Source of the DNA: a virus | Direction: 5' to 3' (one strand) | IMG/VR virus record: IMGVR_UViG_3300022744_000033 | Location: 1 to 56,030 of that record | DNA length: 56,030 nt | In this document: positions 30,859-41,755 of the stretch, one piece after another | Numbering within the stretch: the first letter of the stretch is position 1 | Layout: every line of letters begins with the position of its first letter | The notes under the pieces: generated by a model | Told to the model about the DNA's origin: nothing | The model's input: the letters and a program-made list of their open reading frames with translations, nothing else | Databases searched by the model: none | Translations under genes and position numbers: made by a program

Positions 30859-33800
30859 GAACAGTGTCGATCTGGTCATCCGGGCCAAGGATCTGACCAG
30901 CAAGACGCTGGACGAACTGCAGGCAACCCTGGGCCGGCTGACCGGAGGGCTTGACGCCCTTGAGGCGGCTGGCGGCCCGGCCACGCGGACCTTCCGCGAA
31001 CTGTCGATCGCGGCCGAGGACTTCAAGAAAGTCGCCAACGAACTCACGGCACGCCGAGGGCTGGCCGAGCAGTTCATGGAGGCAGGCAAGGCCGCCACCC
31101 AGGCCCGCGAGGGCGTGGACGCCGCCAAGGCCGCCATCAAGCAGTTCCAGGACACCCTGGAGGCTGGCAAGCGCAAGACCGACGACCAGAAGGCGGCGCT
31201 GGCCGCGCTCAACGCCACGCTGAAGGAGCAGGAGCGCCTGCTGAAGTCGGCGATCACCGCCGAGAACGCCGCCAAGCGCGGCGCGGAACTGCGCGGCATC
31301 AGCATCCAGGAACTGGTCGACGGCTACGACGCGCTGGTGCAGGCCGAGAAGCGCGCCGATGACGCGGCGGTGCAGGCCGAGGCGAACATGCGCCGCCGGG
31401 ACGAGGCGGTGCGCGCAGCTGCGGCCAAGCGCAAGGCGGACGAGGAAGCGGAGGCGATCCGCCGCAAGGCCCTGGCCGAGCAGGAAGCGAGCATCGCCCG
31501 CGACGTGCTGGCGATCAAGGAACGGCTGGCCGCTGCCGATGCTGCCGTGTCCGCCCAGCAGGCTCGCACCGCCCAGGAACGCGCGGCCGAGCAGTCGCGC
31601 CTGGCCGCCCTGGAGAAGCAGCGGGAAACCGCGCTGGCCCAGCGCCAGAAGGAAGCGGACATCCAGAAACGCGTCCAGGAAGGACTGCGCGAGCTTGCCG
31701 CCGACGCCGAGCGCGCCGCTGCGGCCACCCAGCAGGTCAGCACCGCCGGGGTCAAGCCCGAGCCGGTGCGCAAGCTGGCCGAGGAAATGCGCGGGCTGGT
31801 GGACCCTGCGAGCAAGGCCGTCCAGTCGCTCACCGCGGTCGAGGACACGCTGCGCCAGGTCGACGCACTGCAGGCCAAGGCCGCCAAGGGCGCGAGCCTG
31901 GGTGCGGACGAAACGCGGGCGCTGGCCACCGGATACCGCTTCCTGGGTGACGCCATCAAGTCCGTGCAGGGGCAGGCCGCCCTGGTCGACAGCTTCGCGC
32001 AAGCCCAGGCCGAGGCCGTCCGCCTGGAGGCTGAACTGGCCGCCGTGCGCACACGCCTGCTGGATCTGGCCCAGGCCGCCCGCACCGCCGAGGCCGAGGA
32101 CGCCGGCCTGCAGCGCAGCATCCGCGAGTCGAGCGCCGAGGCGCTTCGGCTCACCAAGGCCCTGGAGACGACCCAGGGCACCGTGCAGCGGTACGGCCGG
32201 CAGTTGGCCGACGCGGGCATCGACACCGGCAAGCTCAACGCCGAGCAGGAACGCCTGCTGGCCACGGCCAGCCGCCTCAAGGCGTCCTATGACGCGGCCA
32301 GCGACGCGCAGACCACCCTGGGCCGCACGGTGGCCAAGGCCAACGCCGAGCAGAAGAACGGCTTTGAGCTTCAGCGCACCAGCCTGAGCCTGTATCAGCG
32401 CATCCGTGGGCAGATCCTGTCGCTGACGGCGGCCTACGTGGGCCTGTTTGGCGTGCTGTCCGAGGCCAAGGCCGTGCTGGACACCGCCCAGGCCAACCAG
32501 CGCCTGACGACGCAGCTGGGCGTGGCGTTCGGCAACGACCCGAAGGTGGTCGCCCAGGAAATGGACTTCGTGCGCGCGAGCGCCGAGCGCCTGGGTGTGG
32601 ACCTGAAGGCGGTCGGCGCGGCCTATGGTCGGTTCGCCATCAGCGCGACCAGCGCCGGCCTGAGCATCGCCGACACCCGGCAAATCTTCGAGTCCTTCGC
32701 CACCACGACCCGCGTGTTCGGCCTGAGCGCCGACGACACGGCCGGCGTGTTCCGGGCGCTGGAGCAGTCGCTGGGCAAGGGCAAGGTGCAGGCCGAAGAA
32801 CTGCGCGGCCAGATCGCCGACCGCTTGCCAGGTGCAGTCACCACATTCGCCCGCGCGCTGGACATCCCGGTCGACCAACTCGACAAGCTGTTCGAGAAGG
32901 GCGCGATCAAAGCCCCGGCCGCCATCAAGCTGTTCGCCGACGAGTACCGCAAGAGCATCGCCGGTCAGGTGGTGCCAGCCAGCGCCCGCTTCGATGCGGA
33001 ACTGGGCCGGCTGCAGACCAGCCTGTTCAACTTCCGCACGATCGTCGCCGACTCGGGGTTCCTGGAGTCCATGACCCGGCTGGCCAAGAGCTTGACCGAG
33101 TTCCTGAAGTCCGCCGAGGGCCAGCAGTTGGCGCGTGACCTGGGCGCGGCGTTCACCCTGCTGGGCGACGCCGCCGGCTACGTGGCGCAAGCGGTGCGCG
33201 GCATGCTCGACGGCTTCCGCACGGTCGGGTCGGCGCTGGCATCGGTGCGCGATCTGGTCACGGGCGTGACGGGGCCGATGGGCGATGCCCTGGGCATCAC
33301 CGTGGACTGGAACGCCGCCATGCGCGGACTGGGCGTGGCCATCGCGTTCGTGGTCACCGGGCTGGCCGTCGCCAAGATCGCCGCCTGGGCTGATGCCGCC
33401 GTGGTCGCCGCGACCGCCACGGAGGGGCTTGCCATCTCGTTCGCTTCTCTGGGCGCGGCCATCAAGACCGTGCTGCTACCCGTGCTGGCCGCCCTGGTCG
33501 GCTTCAAGGTGGGCGAATGGCTGTACGACCAATCGCTGATGGTGCGCAAGGCCGGCGCTGCGATCGTGTCGGGTATCGCCATCGCCATCGAGGCGGTCAA
33601 GGGCGCGGCCAACATCGTCGTGGCCGGTGTGAAACTGCTGGTGCTGGAGGGCTTTGCGAGCCTCGTGTCCGCCGTCACCGACCGCATGCAGTCGCTGGGC
33701 AAGGTGCTGGCCGCTGCCGCGCGCTTCCTGGGCCTGGAGGACATGGCCGCCAAGATCGAGGCGGGCCTGGGACAGTTCGGCGCTGGCCTGGAGGACAGCC

Positions 33801-35404
33801 TGAAGCAGTCGGCCGCCGACGCTCGAAAGGCCGTGCTGGACGAGACGCGGAAGATGCGCGAGGGCATCAAGGGCGAGGTCAGCCTGATGAACGATGCGTT
33901 CGCGGGGCTGGACGCCAACATGGCCGACCGCAACAAGCCGCCCAGCAATCGTGGGCTGCTGAACGCTGCCGACGCGGGGATCAACGCGCTGCCCGCCGGC
34001 CTGAGCGAAGCCGAGAAAGCCGCGCTGCGCCAGCAGGCGATCGGCGGCGCGGCCGGAACCGACAAGGAAGCCCTGCGCCTCAAGAAAGAGCAGGACGCAC
34101 TGGTGGCCAGCGCCCGCAAGGACGTGGGGGCCTTGAGCCTGCGCGCCGCCAAGAAAGAGGCGACGGACCTGGACGCGGCGCTGGCGGCGGTTGACCAGCA
34201 GTACCTGAACCTGTTTGACAACATCGCCAAGATCGAGGCGTTCAACGTCGGCGAGGCGGCGCTGCTGCGCGCCCAGGCCGAGGCCGAGGTCGAGCGCGTC
34301 AAGGCCAGCATCCGGGCGGACTTCGAGTTAAAGGCGGCAGGTGAGCGCGTCAAGGCGCTGGAGGCCGAGCGCGACGCGCAGCTGGAGCTTCAGCGCATCC
34401 GTGCCGGTGATGACCCGGCCGCCCAGGCGCAACTGGTGCGCGACCAGGCCGCCACGGTCGCCGACTACACGGCGCGCATCGTGGAAGCCACCAGGGCCGA
34501 GGAAGCCCTGGCCATCGCCCAGGGCAACGTCCTGAAGGCTGCGGAGGCCCGCGCCCGCATCACCAAGCTGACCGCGGCCGACCCGGAGCGCGCCGCCAAG
34601 CAGGCGGAACTCAAGGCCCTGGACGTCGAGTTGCAGCGCCTGACCGCCGAGCGCGACGCCCGCGTGGCCGAGTCCGAGGCGCTGCGGCCCGGCCCGGGTA
34701 GTGACCAGGAGCGCCTGGACATCGCGGCGGCCTACAAGGACAAGCTGATCGAGACGGCCACGGCGGCGCGCGACCTGGCGCTGGCGCTGGGCGACGTCAC
34801 GAAGGCGGCGCAGTTGAACGCATTCATCGGCTCGCTGGACGTCGCCGGCCAGAAGATCGCCGAAACCAGCCGGTCGCTGCAACAGGACTTCGCCAGCGGG
34901 TTCGTCAACGCCATCGCCAGCGCCGACCAGTCGTTCGGGGACTTCGCCAAGTCGTTCGTGCGCAACATCCTCATCATGATCGCCCAGCAGCGGGTGCTCA
35001 ACGCCCTGCAGGGGTCAGCCGGCGCGCAGTCGCTGTTCAGCACCGTGGCCGGTGCGGCGGTGGGCACAAAGCACTCGGGCGGCATGGTGGGCGCGCGGGG
35101 CAGCAGCCGCACCGTCAGCCCCGGCCTGTTCGCCAACGCCGCGCGCTACCACGCGGGCGGCATCCCGGGCCTCAAGCCTGGCGAGGTGCCGGCGATCCTG
35201 ATGAACAACGAGGAAGTGCTGACCCGCAACGATCCGCGCCACGCCCTGAACGGCGGCAAGTCGGCCGGCGGCGGGGTCACCATCGTCAACACGATCGACC
35301 CGGGCGAGGTCGCCAGCGCCGGCCTGGGCACCACCATCGGCCAGCGGGCGCTCATCAACGCCATGACCCTCAACCGCACGACCATCAAGAAGGTGCTGGC
35401 ATGA
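30845..35404 (+). CDS. Tail tape measure protein
   Basis: 1519 residues. The first 500 are coiled coil. Around 520-700 is the conserved tape-measure block (IRGQILSLTAAYVGLFG, then GVAFGNDPKVVAQEM). Hydrophobic membrane-active segments lie at about 830-930, more coiled coil follows, and the C-terminus has a Gly/Thr-rich end. At about 1.5 angstrom per residue it implies a tail near 230 nm. It sets tail length and is ejected with DNA. Confidence 0.9.
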   Translation: MATSENSVDLVIRAKDLTSKTLDELQATLGRLTGGLDALEAAGGPATRTFRELSIAAEDFKKVANELTARRGLAEQFMEAGKAATQAREGVDAAKAAIKQFQDTLEAGKRKTDDQKAALAALNATLKEQERLLKSAITAENAAKRGAELRGISIQELVDGYDALVQAEKRADDAAVQAEANMRRRDEAVRAAAAKRKADEEAEAIRRKALAEQEASIARDVLAIKERLAAADAAVSAQQARTAQERAAEQSRLAALEKQRETALAQRQKEADIQKRVQEGLRELAADAERAAAATQQVSTAGVKPEPVRKLAEEMRGLVDPASKAVQSLTAVEDTLRQVDALQAKAAKGASLGADETRALATGYRFLGDAIKSVQGQAALVDSFAQAQAEAVRLEAELAAVRTRLLDLAQAARTAEAEDAGLQRSIRESSAEALRLTKALETTQGTVQRYGRQLADAGIDTGKLNAEQERLLATASRLKASYDAASDAQTTLGRTVAKANAEQKNGFELQRTSLSLYQRIRGQILSLTAAYVGLFGVLSEAKAVLDTAQANQRLTTQLGVAFGNDPKVVAQEMDFVRASAERLGVDLKAVGAAYGRFAISATSAGLSIADTRQIFESFATTTRVFGLSADDTAGVFRALEQSLGKGKVQAEELRGQIADRLPGAVTTFARALDIPVDQLDKLFEKGAIKAPAAIKLFADEYRKSIAGQVVPASARFDAELGRLQTSLFNFRTIVADSGFLESMTRLAKSLTEFLKSAEGQQLARDLGAAFTLLGDAAGYVAQAVRGMLDGFRTVGSALASVRDLVTGVTGPMGDALGITVDWNAAMRGLGVAIAFVVTGLAVAKIAAWADAAVVAATATEGLAISFASLGAAIKTVLLPVLAALVGFKVGEWLYDQSLMVRKAGAAIVSGIAIAIEAVKGAANIVVAGVKLLVLEGFASLVSAVTDRMQSLGKVLAAAARFLGLEDMAAKIEAGLGQFGAGLEDSLKQSAADARKAVLDETRKMREGIKGEVSLMNDAFAGLDANMADRNKPPSNRGLLNAADAGINALPAGLSEAEKAALRQQAIGGAAGTDKEALRLKKEQDALVASARKDVGALSLRAAKKEATDLDAALAAVDQQYLNLFDNIAKIEAFNVGEAALLRAQAEAEVERVKASIRADFELKAAGERVKALEAERDAQLELQRIRAGDDPAAQAQLVRDQAATVADYTARIVEATRAEEALAIAQGNVLKAAEARARITKLTAADPERAAKQAELKALDVELQRLTAERDARVAESEALRPGPGSDQERLDIAAAYKDKLIETATAARDLALALGDVTKAAQLNAFIGSLDVAGQKIAETSRSLQQDFASGFVNAIASADQSFGDFAKSFVRNILIMIAQQRVLNALQGSAGAQSLFSTVAGAAVGTKHSGGMVGARGSSRTVSPGLFANAARYHAGGIPGLKPGEVPAILMNNEEVLTRNDPRHALNGGKSAGGGVTIVNTIDPGEVASAGLGTTIGQRALINAMTLNRTTIKKVLA

Positions 35405-37032
35405 CGCCATTCAAGCCGTGGGAGGACGTGCCGGACGCCGAGCACGTCGCGCTGGTCCTGCCGTTCGAGCCGGACTGGTCCGTGCCGGTGGTCGAGCGCC
35501 TGGGCTGGAAGATGGGCGCGCACACCAGCCAGGCCGGCGTGGAGCATCGCCGCAACCTGCGCCGCGAGCCGCGCCAGGCCATCGAGTTCAACACGCTCGT
35601 GACCGGCACTGATGTGCCGCTGCTTCGCAACGTGGTCGAGGCGTGGGGCGCGCGCACGTTCGCCGTGCCCTTGTGGTACGGGGTGACGCGCTTGTCGGCG
35701 GATGCCGCCTCGGGCGCGCTGGAGGTCGAGACGCTGGACAGCCTGGAGACGCTGGCCCAGGTCGACGGCTGGGTCATCTTGTGGGCCGGCACGCGCGACT
35801 TCGAGGTCATGCAGGTGTCCGACGTCGGCTCGGACTTCATCGGCTTCTACGACCCCCTGCCGGCGGCGTTCGCGGCGGGCGTGCGCATCGCACCCCTGCA
35901 GTTCATGCAACTGCAGGCCAACCAGTCGCTGCCGTCGCCCACACCCACCGTGCTCACCGTGGCCTGGGTGTTTGAGCAGGTGCCGGGCTACGCGCCGACC
36001 CTGGAACGCTACGACCCGACCGTGTGGACCGATGTGTTCCCGACCGGGGTACCCGCCGACGACCCGCGCAACCACTTCCTGACCTTCGCCCACAACTGGG
36101 CCGGCCAGCCCGACGTGTCGGTCAGCACCCAGGCGGACGTGTTCGACCCGGGCGTGGGTGTGCTGTCGCGCCGGCTGTCGGTCGATCGCACGTCGCCGCA
36201 GTGGTCGCTGGACGTGTTGCTGGACGATCGCGCCAAGACTGCCCAGTTGCGTCAGTTCCTGTCCGCGCACCGTGGCCCAGCTGTCTCGTTCTGGGCCGCC
36301 AGCCCGCTGCGCGACCTGGGGCTGGCCGAGGACATCGCCGGGGCGGATCTGGTGCTGGAGAACAACGGCCAGCACCTCGCGCCGCCGGTCCTGCGCATGG
36401 GTGTCCACATCACCCACGTCGGCGGGGAGGTGCGCGAGTCGGCCAGCGCCATCACCGGGACCGGGGTCACCCTGCGCAACGACCCGGGGCCGATCGCGCT
36501 GGCCGACGTGTGGCGGCAGTCGTGGGTGTCCCGCTGCCGGCTGGCCATCGAGACGGTCAGCATCTCGCACCTGACGAACCGGGTTGCCCAGGTGCGCCTG
36601 CCGGTCATGGCGGTTGACGTGGGCAGCGGGAGCCAGGACGTGCCGACCAGCGGCACCGTGGCGGGAGGTACTGGTGGGGGCCTGCCGACCCTGCAGTGGG
36701 CCAACAGCGCGTTTACCCGCGTGGTGGGCGTCGAGGCCGTGGCCAGCGCCACGCTCACGCTGTCGGCCGCGCTGGCGGGCGATCTGGTGGCCACGATCAC
36801 GGCGACCACGGCCAACGGCGGGTTCCCGAGCGTGACGGCCTCCTGGAACGTGACGATCCCGGCCGGCGACACGTCGCTGGTGGTGACGATCCCGGTGGCC
36901 GTTGACACGGGCGGCGTGGATCTGCGGGCCGGCATGGGCATCGTCGGGTCCGTCTACACTCTGACGGTCGCCGAGTCGAGCGCGCTGGCCGCGCTGGGCA
37001 CCCCCTCAACCTGCACGATCACGTCGGTCTAA
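35401..37032 (+). CDS. Distal tail / baseplate protein
   Basis: 543 residues, overlapping the tape measure by ATGA. The N-terminal 470 residues are beta-rich tail protein (FKPWEDVPDAEHVALVLPFE, EHRRNLRREPRQAIEFN). The last 100 residues are an Ig-like or adhesin-like beta domain (ASATLTLSAALAGDLVATIT). Location after the tape measure suggests the distal tail ring. No exact family named. Confidence 0.65.
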   Translation: MTPFKPWEDVPDAEHVALVLPFEPDWSVPVVERLGWKMGAHTSQAGVEHRRNLRREPRQAIEFNTLVTGTDVPLLRNVVEAWGARTFAVPLWYGVTRLSADAASGALEVETLDSLETLAQVDGWVILWAGTRDFEVMQVSDVGSDFIGFYDPLPAAFAAGVRIAPLQFMQLQANQSLPSPTPTVLTVAWVFEQVPGYAPTLERYDPTVWTDVFPTGVPADDPRNHFLTFAHNWAGQPDVSVSTQADVFDPGVGVLSRRLSVDRTSPQWSLDVLLDDRAKTAQLRQFLSAHRGPAVSFWAASPLRDLGLAEDIAGADLVLENNGQHLAPPVLRMGVHITHVGGEVRESASAITGTGVTLRNDPGPIALADVWRQSWVSRCRLAIETVSISHLTNRVAQVRLPVMAVDVGSGSQDVPTSGTVAGGTGGGLPTLQWANSAFTRVVGVEAVASATLTLSAALAGDLVATITATTANGGFPSVTASWNVTIPAGDTSLVVTIPVAVDTGGVDLRAGMGIVGSVYTLTVAESSALAALGTPSTCTITSV

Positions 37033-38561
37033 TGGACGCATCCAAAGTCGTCGCCCACGCCATCCTGGGCTCCAGCACCGACCAGGTGCAGGCGTCCGGC
37101 GTGTCGGCCTTCGCGGTCCTGGGCTCCAGCGCGGCGCGGGCCGAGGCCAGCAAGGTGGTCGCCTTCGCGGTGCTGGAGCCGCCCGTCGTCGTCCCGCCGC
37201 CGACCATCATTGACCCCGCCGACTGGGTTGACGGCGACGACCCGGTGGAGCTTTACACCTTCACCGTGCCAGACACGACACTGGTGTGGCGCTACTGCAC
37301 CGACTCGGCCCCCTATGTGTTCCAAGGCCTGACGTTCATCCCCGAGGCCATCACGCGCTCCGAGGTGACCCGCACCATCGGGGAACTGTCGTCGGACGTG
37401 ACGGTCGAGGCCGGGGACACGAACCCCTTCGCGCTGCAAATGCTGGCGGGCCTGAGCGCCCGCCCGGTCGACGTGCTGATTCAGCGCGTGCAGCGCGGCG
37501 CGACGTCGGCAGACACCGTGTTCACCGGCAAGGCCACCAGCGTGAGCCTGGACGGCCCCAAGGCGGCCATCAACTGCGTGCCTCGCGGCGCGGTGGCCAG
37601 CAAGCGCAAGATCCCGTGGCTGACCTATCAGTCGGGCTGCAACTGGCAGTTGTTCAGCGCCGGCTGCACGCTCAATCGGGACTCGTTCCTGCTGGGGCCG
37701 TACACCCTGGCCGCCAGCGCGTTCGTCGGGTCGGTCATGACGATCACGGGCGACCACGAGAACGGCGACCTGAGCAACGGCTACGTGGAGCGCGTGGCCG
37801 ATGGCGACCGCCGGTTCATTGAGCAGAACGTCGGCGGGGCGTTGACCCTGCAAGGGGCGTTCCAGAACATTGTGGACGGCGAGCAGTGGAAGGTGTACCC
37901 GGGATGCCGGCGCACCGAGGCCGACTGCGCGGGTCGGTACAACAACCTCGTCCACTTCCTGGGCTGGGAGCGCCTGCCGGCGGTCAACCCGTTCAACCGC
38001 AGCGCCTTCTACCTGGCGGGTCCGACGCCGACCGCGCCGCCGTCCGGCACGACCTACGACCTGGGCGGCGGGTATCTCCTGACGCTTTCGCCGCAGAAGG
38101 TGCGGGTGACGGTCCCGGGTAGTTACGGCGGAACGGTCATCAGTACCCGTCCCATCAGCGCAAGCACTTCCGGCGTGCTTTCGGTCGGCATCGCGTTCCC
38201 CGGGCGCTACATCAGCCCGAACCCGTGCCCGCCGGCTGTCGTGTCGGACCTTGACATCTGGTTTGATTCAACTGGTGTCGCCTCGGATGCAAACCCTCGG
38301 GTGGTACTCGGCGCAGGGTGGAATACTTGGCTTCCGCTGACGTCTAATCAGGCGGCCTCAATGGACGTTTGGGCGTCAGAAATCATGAACCCGAACGGTG
38401 GGGCGATGGCCAGCATTTACACAATTCGGACGGTCCACATTCGCGTTCGCCGCCGCAGCACGGGCTTGGTGCTGGCGGAAGGTGACATGAGCGTGGGCTT
38501 CACCGCAAGCGTTGGCACCCGCAGTGGCTACGCAAGCGGTGGCCCTCCCCCAGGCTGGTGA
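37032..38561 (+). CDS. Tail tip protein, phage BR0599 family
   Basis: 509 residues. Residues 1-52 contain three degenerate repeats (KVVAHAILGS, SAFAVLGSS, KVVAFAVLEP). Then comes the DUF2163/BR0599 domain (VELYTFTV, ITRSEVTRTIGELSSDVTVE, YQSGCNWQLFSAGCTLNRD, YPGCRRTEADC...NNLVHFLGW) with paired Cys that may bind metal. A beta-rich C-terminal part of lower GC follows. It builds the tail tip complex. Confidence 0.8.
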   Translation: MDASKVVAHAILGSSTDQVQASGVSAFAVLGSSAARAEASKVVAFAVLEPPVVVPPPTIIDPADWVDGDDPVELYTFTVPDTTLVWRYCTDSAPYVFQGLTFIPEAITRSEVTRTIGELSSDVTVEAGDTNPFALQMLAGLSARPVDVLIQRVQRGATSADTVFTGKATSVSLDGPKAAINCVPRGAVASKRKIPWLTYQSGCNWQLFSAGCTLNRDSFLLGPYTLAASAFVGSVMTITGDHENGDLSNGYVERVADGDRRFIEQNVGGALTLQGAFQNIVDGEQWKVYPGCRRTEADCAGRYNNLVHFLGWERLPAVNPFNRSAFYLAGPTPTAPPSGTTYDLGGGYLLTLSPQKVRVTVPGSYGGTVISTRPISASTSGVLSVGIAFPGRYISPNPCPPAVVSDLDIWFDSTGVASDANPRVVLGAGWNTWLPLTSNQAASMDVWASEIMNPNGGAMASIYTIRTVHIRVRRRSTGLVLAEGDMSVGFTASVGTRSGYASGGPPPGW

Positions 38562-38565
38562 CACC

Positions 38566-40953
38566 ATGAACTTCCTCATTCAACTGGCCTGGGCCGTCTT
38601 CTTTGCCTACGCGAGCCGCGTCTTCGCGCCCAGCCGCACGGGCGAGGACGCCAAGGCCGCCACGCTGGCCGAGGTCGACGCGCCGAACATCAGCGAAGGC
38701 AGTACCGTGCCGGTGTTCGTGGGCACGGTCAAGCTCGACGGGCAGAACGTGTCCTGGTTCGGTGGGCTATCGGCCAACGCCATCACCCAGCAGGGGGTGG
38801 TGACCGGTTACCGATACAACCTGACCGTGCAGCTGACTTTTGCGTTCGGCCCGATCGACGGCATCAAGGAAATCCGCTTCGAGGACAACGTGGTCGCCTA
38901 CACGGCGACCGAGACGATCGACTACTGGGATCTGGCGATCAACGCCCCGGGCCTGTTCGGCGGAGACCAGCAGGAGGGCGGCGTTGCCGGCACGATGCGC
39001 CTCTACAAAGGCACGACGACGCAGACGCGCGACATCGAGGTCAACACGCTGATCGGGGCCGAGACGCCCTCGTTCCGGCGTGTGTGCTACGCCGTGGCCC
39101 GGAATTTCTACTGGGGAACCAGCCCGCGCTTGAAGCCCTTCGCGCCCGTGCTGCAGCGGTGGCCGAACACGCTCGGGCTGACCGGCGACGCGCACCGCAT
39201 CGGCACGGACGACGCGAACCCGATCGCCTTCCTGTACGAGTGCATGACGGACCCGATCTGGGGTGCCGGCGAGCCGTCCAGCCGCTTTGATCTGGCCTCG
39301 TGGCGGGCCGCCGCCGTGCAAGTCAAGGACGAGGGCCTGGGCATCAGCTTGCGCCTCTCCAGCGCCGACACCCTGGATTCGGTCGTGGCCTCGCTGCTGA
39401 AGTATGTGGACGGCACGGTCTACGAAGACCCGGCGACCGGCCTGTACACGCTGGTGCTGATCCGCGACGTGGGTGAGCCCGCGCTGGTGCTGGACAAGCA
39501 GGTGCTGTCCAAGGCGGCGGTCAGCCGCATCAGCTGGACCGAGTTGCGCAACACGGTCAAGGTGACCTACACCGATCGGTCGCGCAACTACGAAACCGGC
39601 GCGATCCAGGCCCAGCAGTCGGCGGCGCTGGCCAGCGTGGGCAACGTGGCGGATCTGGAATCGGTGGACCTGCCTGGGTTCATGAGCCCGGAGCCCGCCG
39701 TGTTCGCCGCGACGCGCCTGCTGCGCACGGTCAGCTACCCGCTGTCCAAGGTGTCCCTGGGGGGCACTGCGGCCGAGTTGTCCGTGCTGCGGCCTGGGAT
39801 GGCCTTCCGCCTGGAATGGGAGCGCCCGACCCTGAGCGCGGTCTACCGCGCGACGAAGGTGAACTACGGCACCCTGGAGTCGCCGGTCGTCACGGTTGAG
39901 GCCCTGGAGGACGTGTTCAGCACCGACAGCAACACCTTCACCGTGCCGCCGGCCTCGGGCTGGTCCGGCGCGGGCGTCGAGGCCCGGCAGGTGACCGAGG
40001 CACTGCTGGTCGAGCAGCCCTACCATTGGACCCGGGCCGAGACGCGCGACCTGATCTATGGGGTCGTCGCGCCCAACAGCGGGCACGTCACCTACAAGGT
40101 GGTCACGGACGGCTCCTATGCCGACACGACGCCCTACCCGTTCGCCGCGGTGGCCGTGCTCAACACGGCGCTGGCGCAGTGGACGGGCGCGTCCGAGGTT
40201 GACCTGACGCTGACCGTGGCGAATCTACCGTCGACCCTGGCGAGCCCGAACGCGGCGCAGTACGACGCCGGCCAGGCGCTGCTGCAGATCGACGGTGAAC
40301 TGCTGGCCTACCGCACGCTGACCCGCAACCCGGACGGCACCGTGACGTTCGGCCAGTGCGCGCGGGGCTCGCTGGACACCGTGCCGGCGGCCCACGTCGC
40401 GGGCGCTCGCGTGTGGGTCATCACCAGCATCTACACGCGGCCGGCGCTGGCGCTGGCAACCGACACGACGGTGGCAATGGGCGCGCTGACCAGCACGCTG
40501 TCGGACGCCCAGGTGGCCGGCGAGGAAGCCGTCACCACGATCACCACGGCCAGCCGCGCGCACAAGCCGATCGCCCCGGGCGCGTTCCAGATCAACGGGC
40601 AGTTCTACCCGGCCGAGGCCGAGTCCGAGCCGGTGCTGACCTGGACCACCCGCACGCGCGCCGCCACCCAGGTTGTCCTGCAGGATGCGGCCGACCAGGG
40701 CGCGGAGGCCAGCACCGCCTACCACGTCACGGTCACGGGTGACACCACCCACACGCACACCACCTCGTCGCAGACCCACACCCTCCCGGGCACGGTCTAC
40801 GGCAATGTCCGCGTGCAGGTGGCCGCCAGCCGGACGGGGCACGACTCGTTCCAGGCCCAATTCTGCGACCTGTACATCCACCCGCCCGCGCTCGCCCTAG
40901 AATCCGGCGACCGGCTCCTGCTTGAGACGGGCGTTCGCCTGGCCCTGGAGTGA
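38566..40953 (+). CDS. Tail tip central protein (gpJ-like, host interaction)
   Basis: 795 residues. The start is a hydrophobic stretch MNFLIQLAWAVFFAYASRVF, then VPVFVGTVKLDGQNVSWFGG and a Phage-tail_3-like core (KVTYTDRSRNYETGAIQ, PLSKVSLGG), the pattern of central tail tip or fibre-bearing proteins. The C-terminal 250 residues are likely fibronectin-like. Start ATG 38566 follows the upstream stop by four bases; an in-frame upstream start would overlap that gene. Confidence 0.8.
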   Translation: MNFLIQLAWAVFFAYASRVFAPSRTGEDAKAATLAEVDAPNISEGSTVPVFVGTVKLDGQNVSWFGGLSANAITQQGVVTGYRYNLTVQLTFAFGPIDGIKEIRFEDNVVAYTATETIDYWDLAINAPGLFGGDQQEGGVAGTMRLYKGTTTQTRDIEVNTLIGAETPSFRRVCYAVARNFYWGTSPRLKPFAPVLQRWPNTLGLTGDAHRIGTDDANPIAFLYECMTDPIWGAGEPSSRFDLASWRAAAVQVKDEGLGISLRLSSADTLDSVVASLLKYVDGTVYEDPATGLYTLVLIRDVGEPALVLDKQVLSKAAVSRISWTELRNTVKVTYTDRSRNYETGAIQAQQSAALASVGNVADLESVDLPGFMSPEPAVFAATRLLRTVSYPLSKVSLGGTAAELSVLRPGMAFRLEWERPTLSAVYRATKVNYGTLESPVVTVEALEDVFSTDSNTFTVPPASGWSGAGVEARQVTEALLVEQPYHWTRAETRDLIYGVVAPNSGHVTYKVVTDGSYADTTPYPFAAVAVLNTALAQWTGASEVDLTLTVANLPSTLASPNAAQYDAGQALLQIDGELLAYRTLTRNPDGTVTFGQCARGSLDTVPAAHVAGARVWVITSIYTRPALALATDTTVAMGALTSTLSDAQVAGEEAVTTITTASRAHKPIAPGAFQINGQFYPAEAESEPVLTWTTRTRAATQVVLQDAADQGAEASTAYHVTVTGDTTHTHTTSSQTHTLPGTVYGNVRVQVAASRTGHDSFQAQFCDLYIHPPALALESGDRLLLETGVRLALE

Positions 40954-40959
40954 CCCACG

Positions 40960-41754
40960 ATGGCTGACCTGAAACTCTCCGAACTGACCGATGCTGGCAT
41001 CGCGCTAGACGGCACCGCGCTCGTCTACGTGGTGGCCGGCGGCGTGAGCCATCAGACCACCGTGGCGGACCTTCTGGCGCTGGCCACGACATCCGTGGCG
41101 CTGGGCTACACGGCCAGCCCGACCGGTGGCACCGTCACGAACGACGCGGGTGCTGACGCCGTGCTGACGCTGGCGGATGGTACGAACGCAGGCCTGATGG
41201 CCCCAGCGCAGCACACCAAGCTGGCAGGCATCGCCACGGGGGCCACGGCCAACAGCAGCGACGCGACCCTGCTGGCGCGGGCGAACCACACCGGCACGCA
41301 AGCGGCGAGCACCATCAGCGACTTCTCCGAGGCCGTGGACGACCGCGTGGCGACGCTTCTGGTGGCCGGCGCGGGTATTGGGCTGACCTACGACGATGCG
41401 AGCAACACGCTCACCATCAGCCGCACCGTGGCCGCCCCCGTGACGGTCACCTACGGCGCAAGCACGACCATCGACGTGACGGGACAGTCGGACAGCCGCC
41501 TGCACCGCATGACGCTCACCGGCAACCTGACGCTCAACTTCACGGGCGCGGCGGACGGCCAGAAGGTGCTGGTGGAGTTGACCCAGGACGGCACCGGCTC
41601 GCGCACCGTCACCCTGGGCACGTCGGTCAGCTACGGCACCGACATCACATCGTTTACCGCAACCACGACGGCCGGCGCAACCGACGTCCTCGGATTCATC
41701 TACAACTCTGCGGCCGGCAAATACCGTCTGGTCGCTGTGGCTAAGGGGTATTGA
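40960..41754 (+). CDS. Tail fibre-like protein
   Basis: 264 residues. The collagen-free fibre motif ANHTGTQAASTISDFSEAVDD is common in tail fibres. The N-terminal LKLSELTDAG segment is an attachment motif and the C-terminal half is beta-rich. It probably trimerises and contacts the host. Confidence 0.75.
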   Translation: MADLKLSELTDAGIALDGTALVYVVAGGVSHQTTVADLLALATTSVALGYTASPTGGTVTNDAGADAVLTLADGTNAGLMAPAQHTKLAGIATGATANSSDATLLARANHTGTQAASTISDFSEAVDDRVATLLVAGAGIGLTYDDASNTLTISRTVAAPVTVTYGASTTIDVTGQSDSRLHRMTLTGNLTLNFTGAADGQKVLVELTQDGTGSRTVTLGTSVSYGTDITSFTATTTAGATDVLGFIYNSAAGKYRLVAVAKGY

Positions 41755-41755
41755 C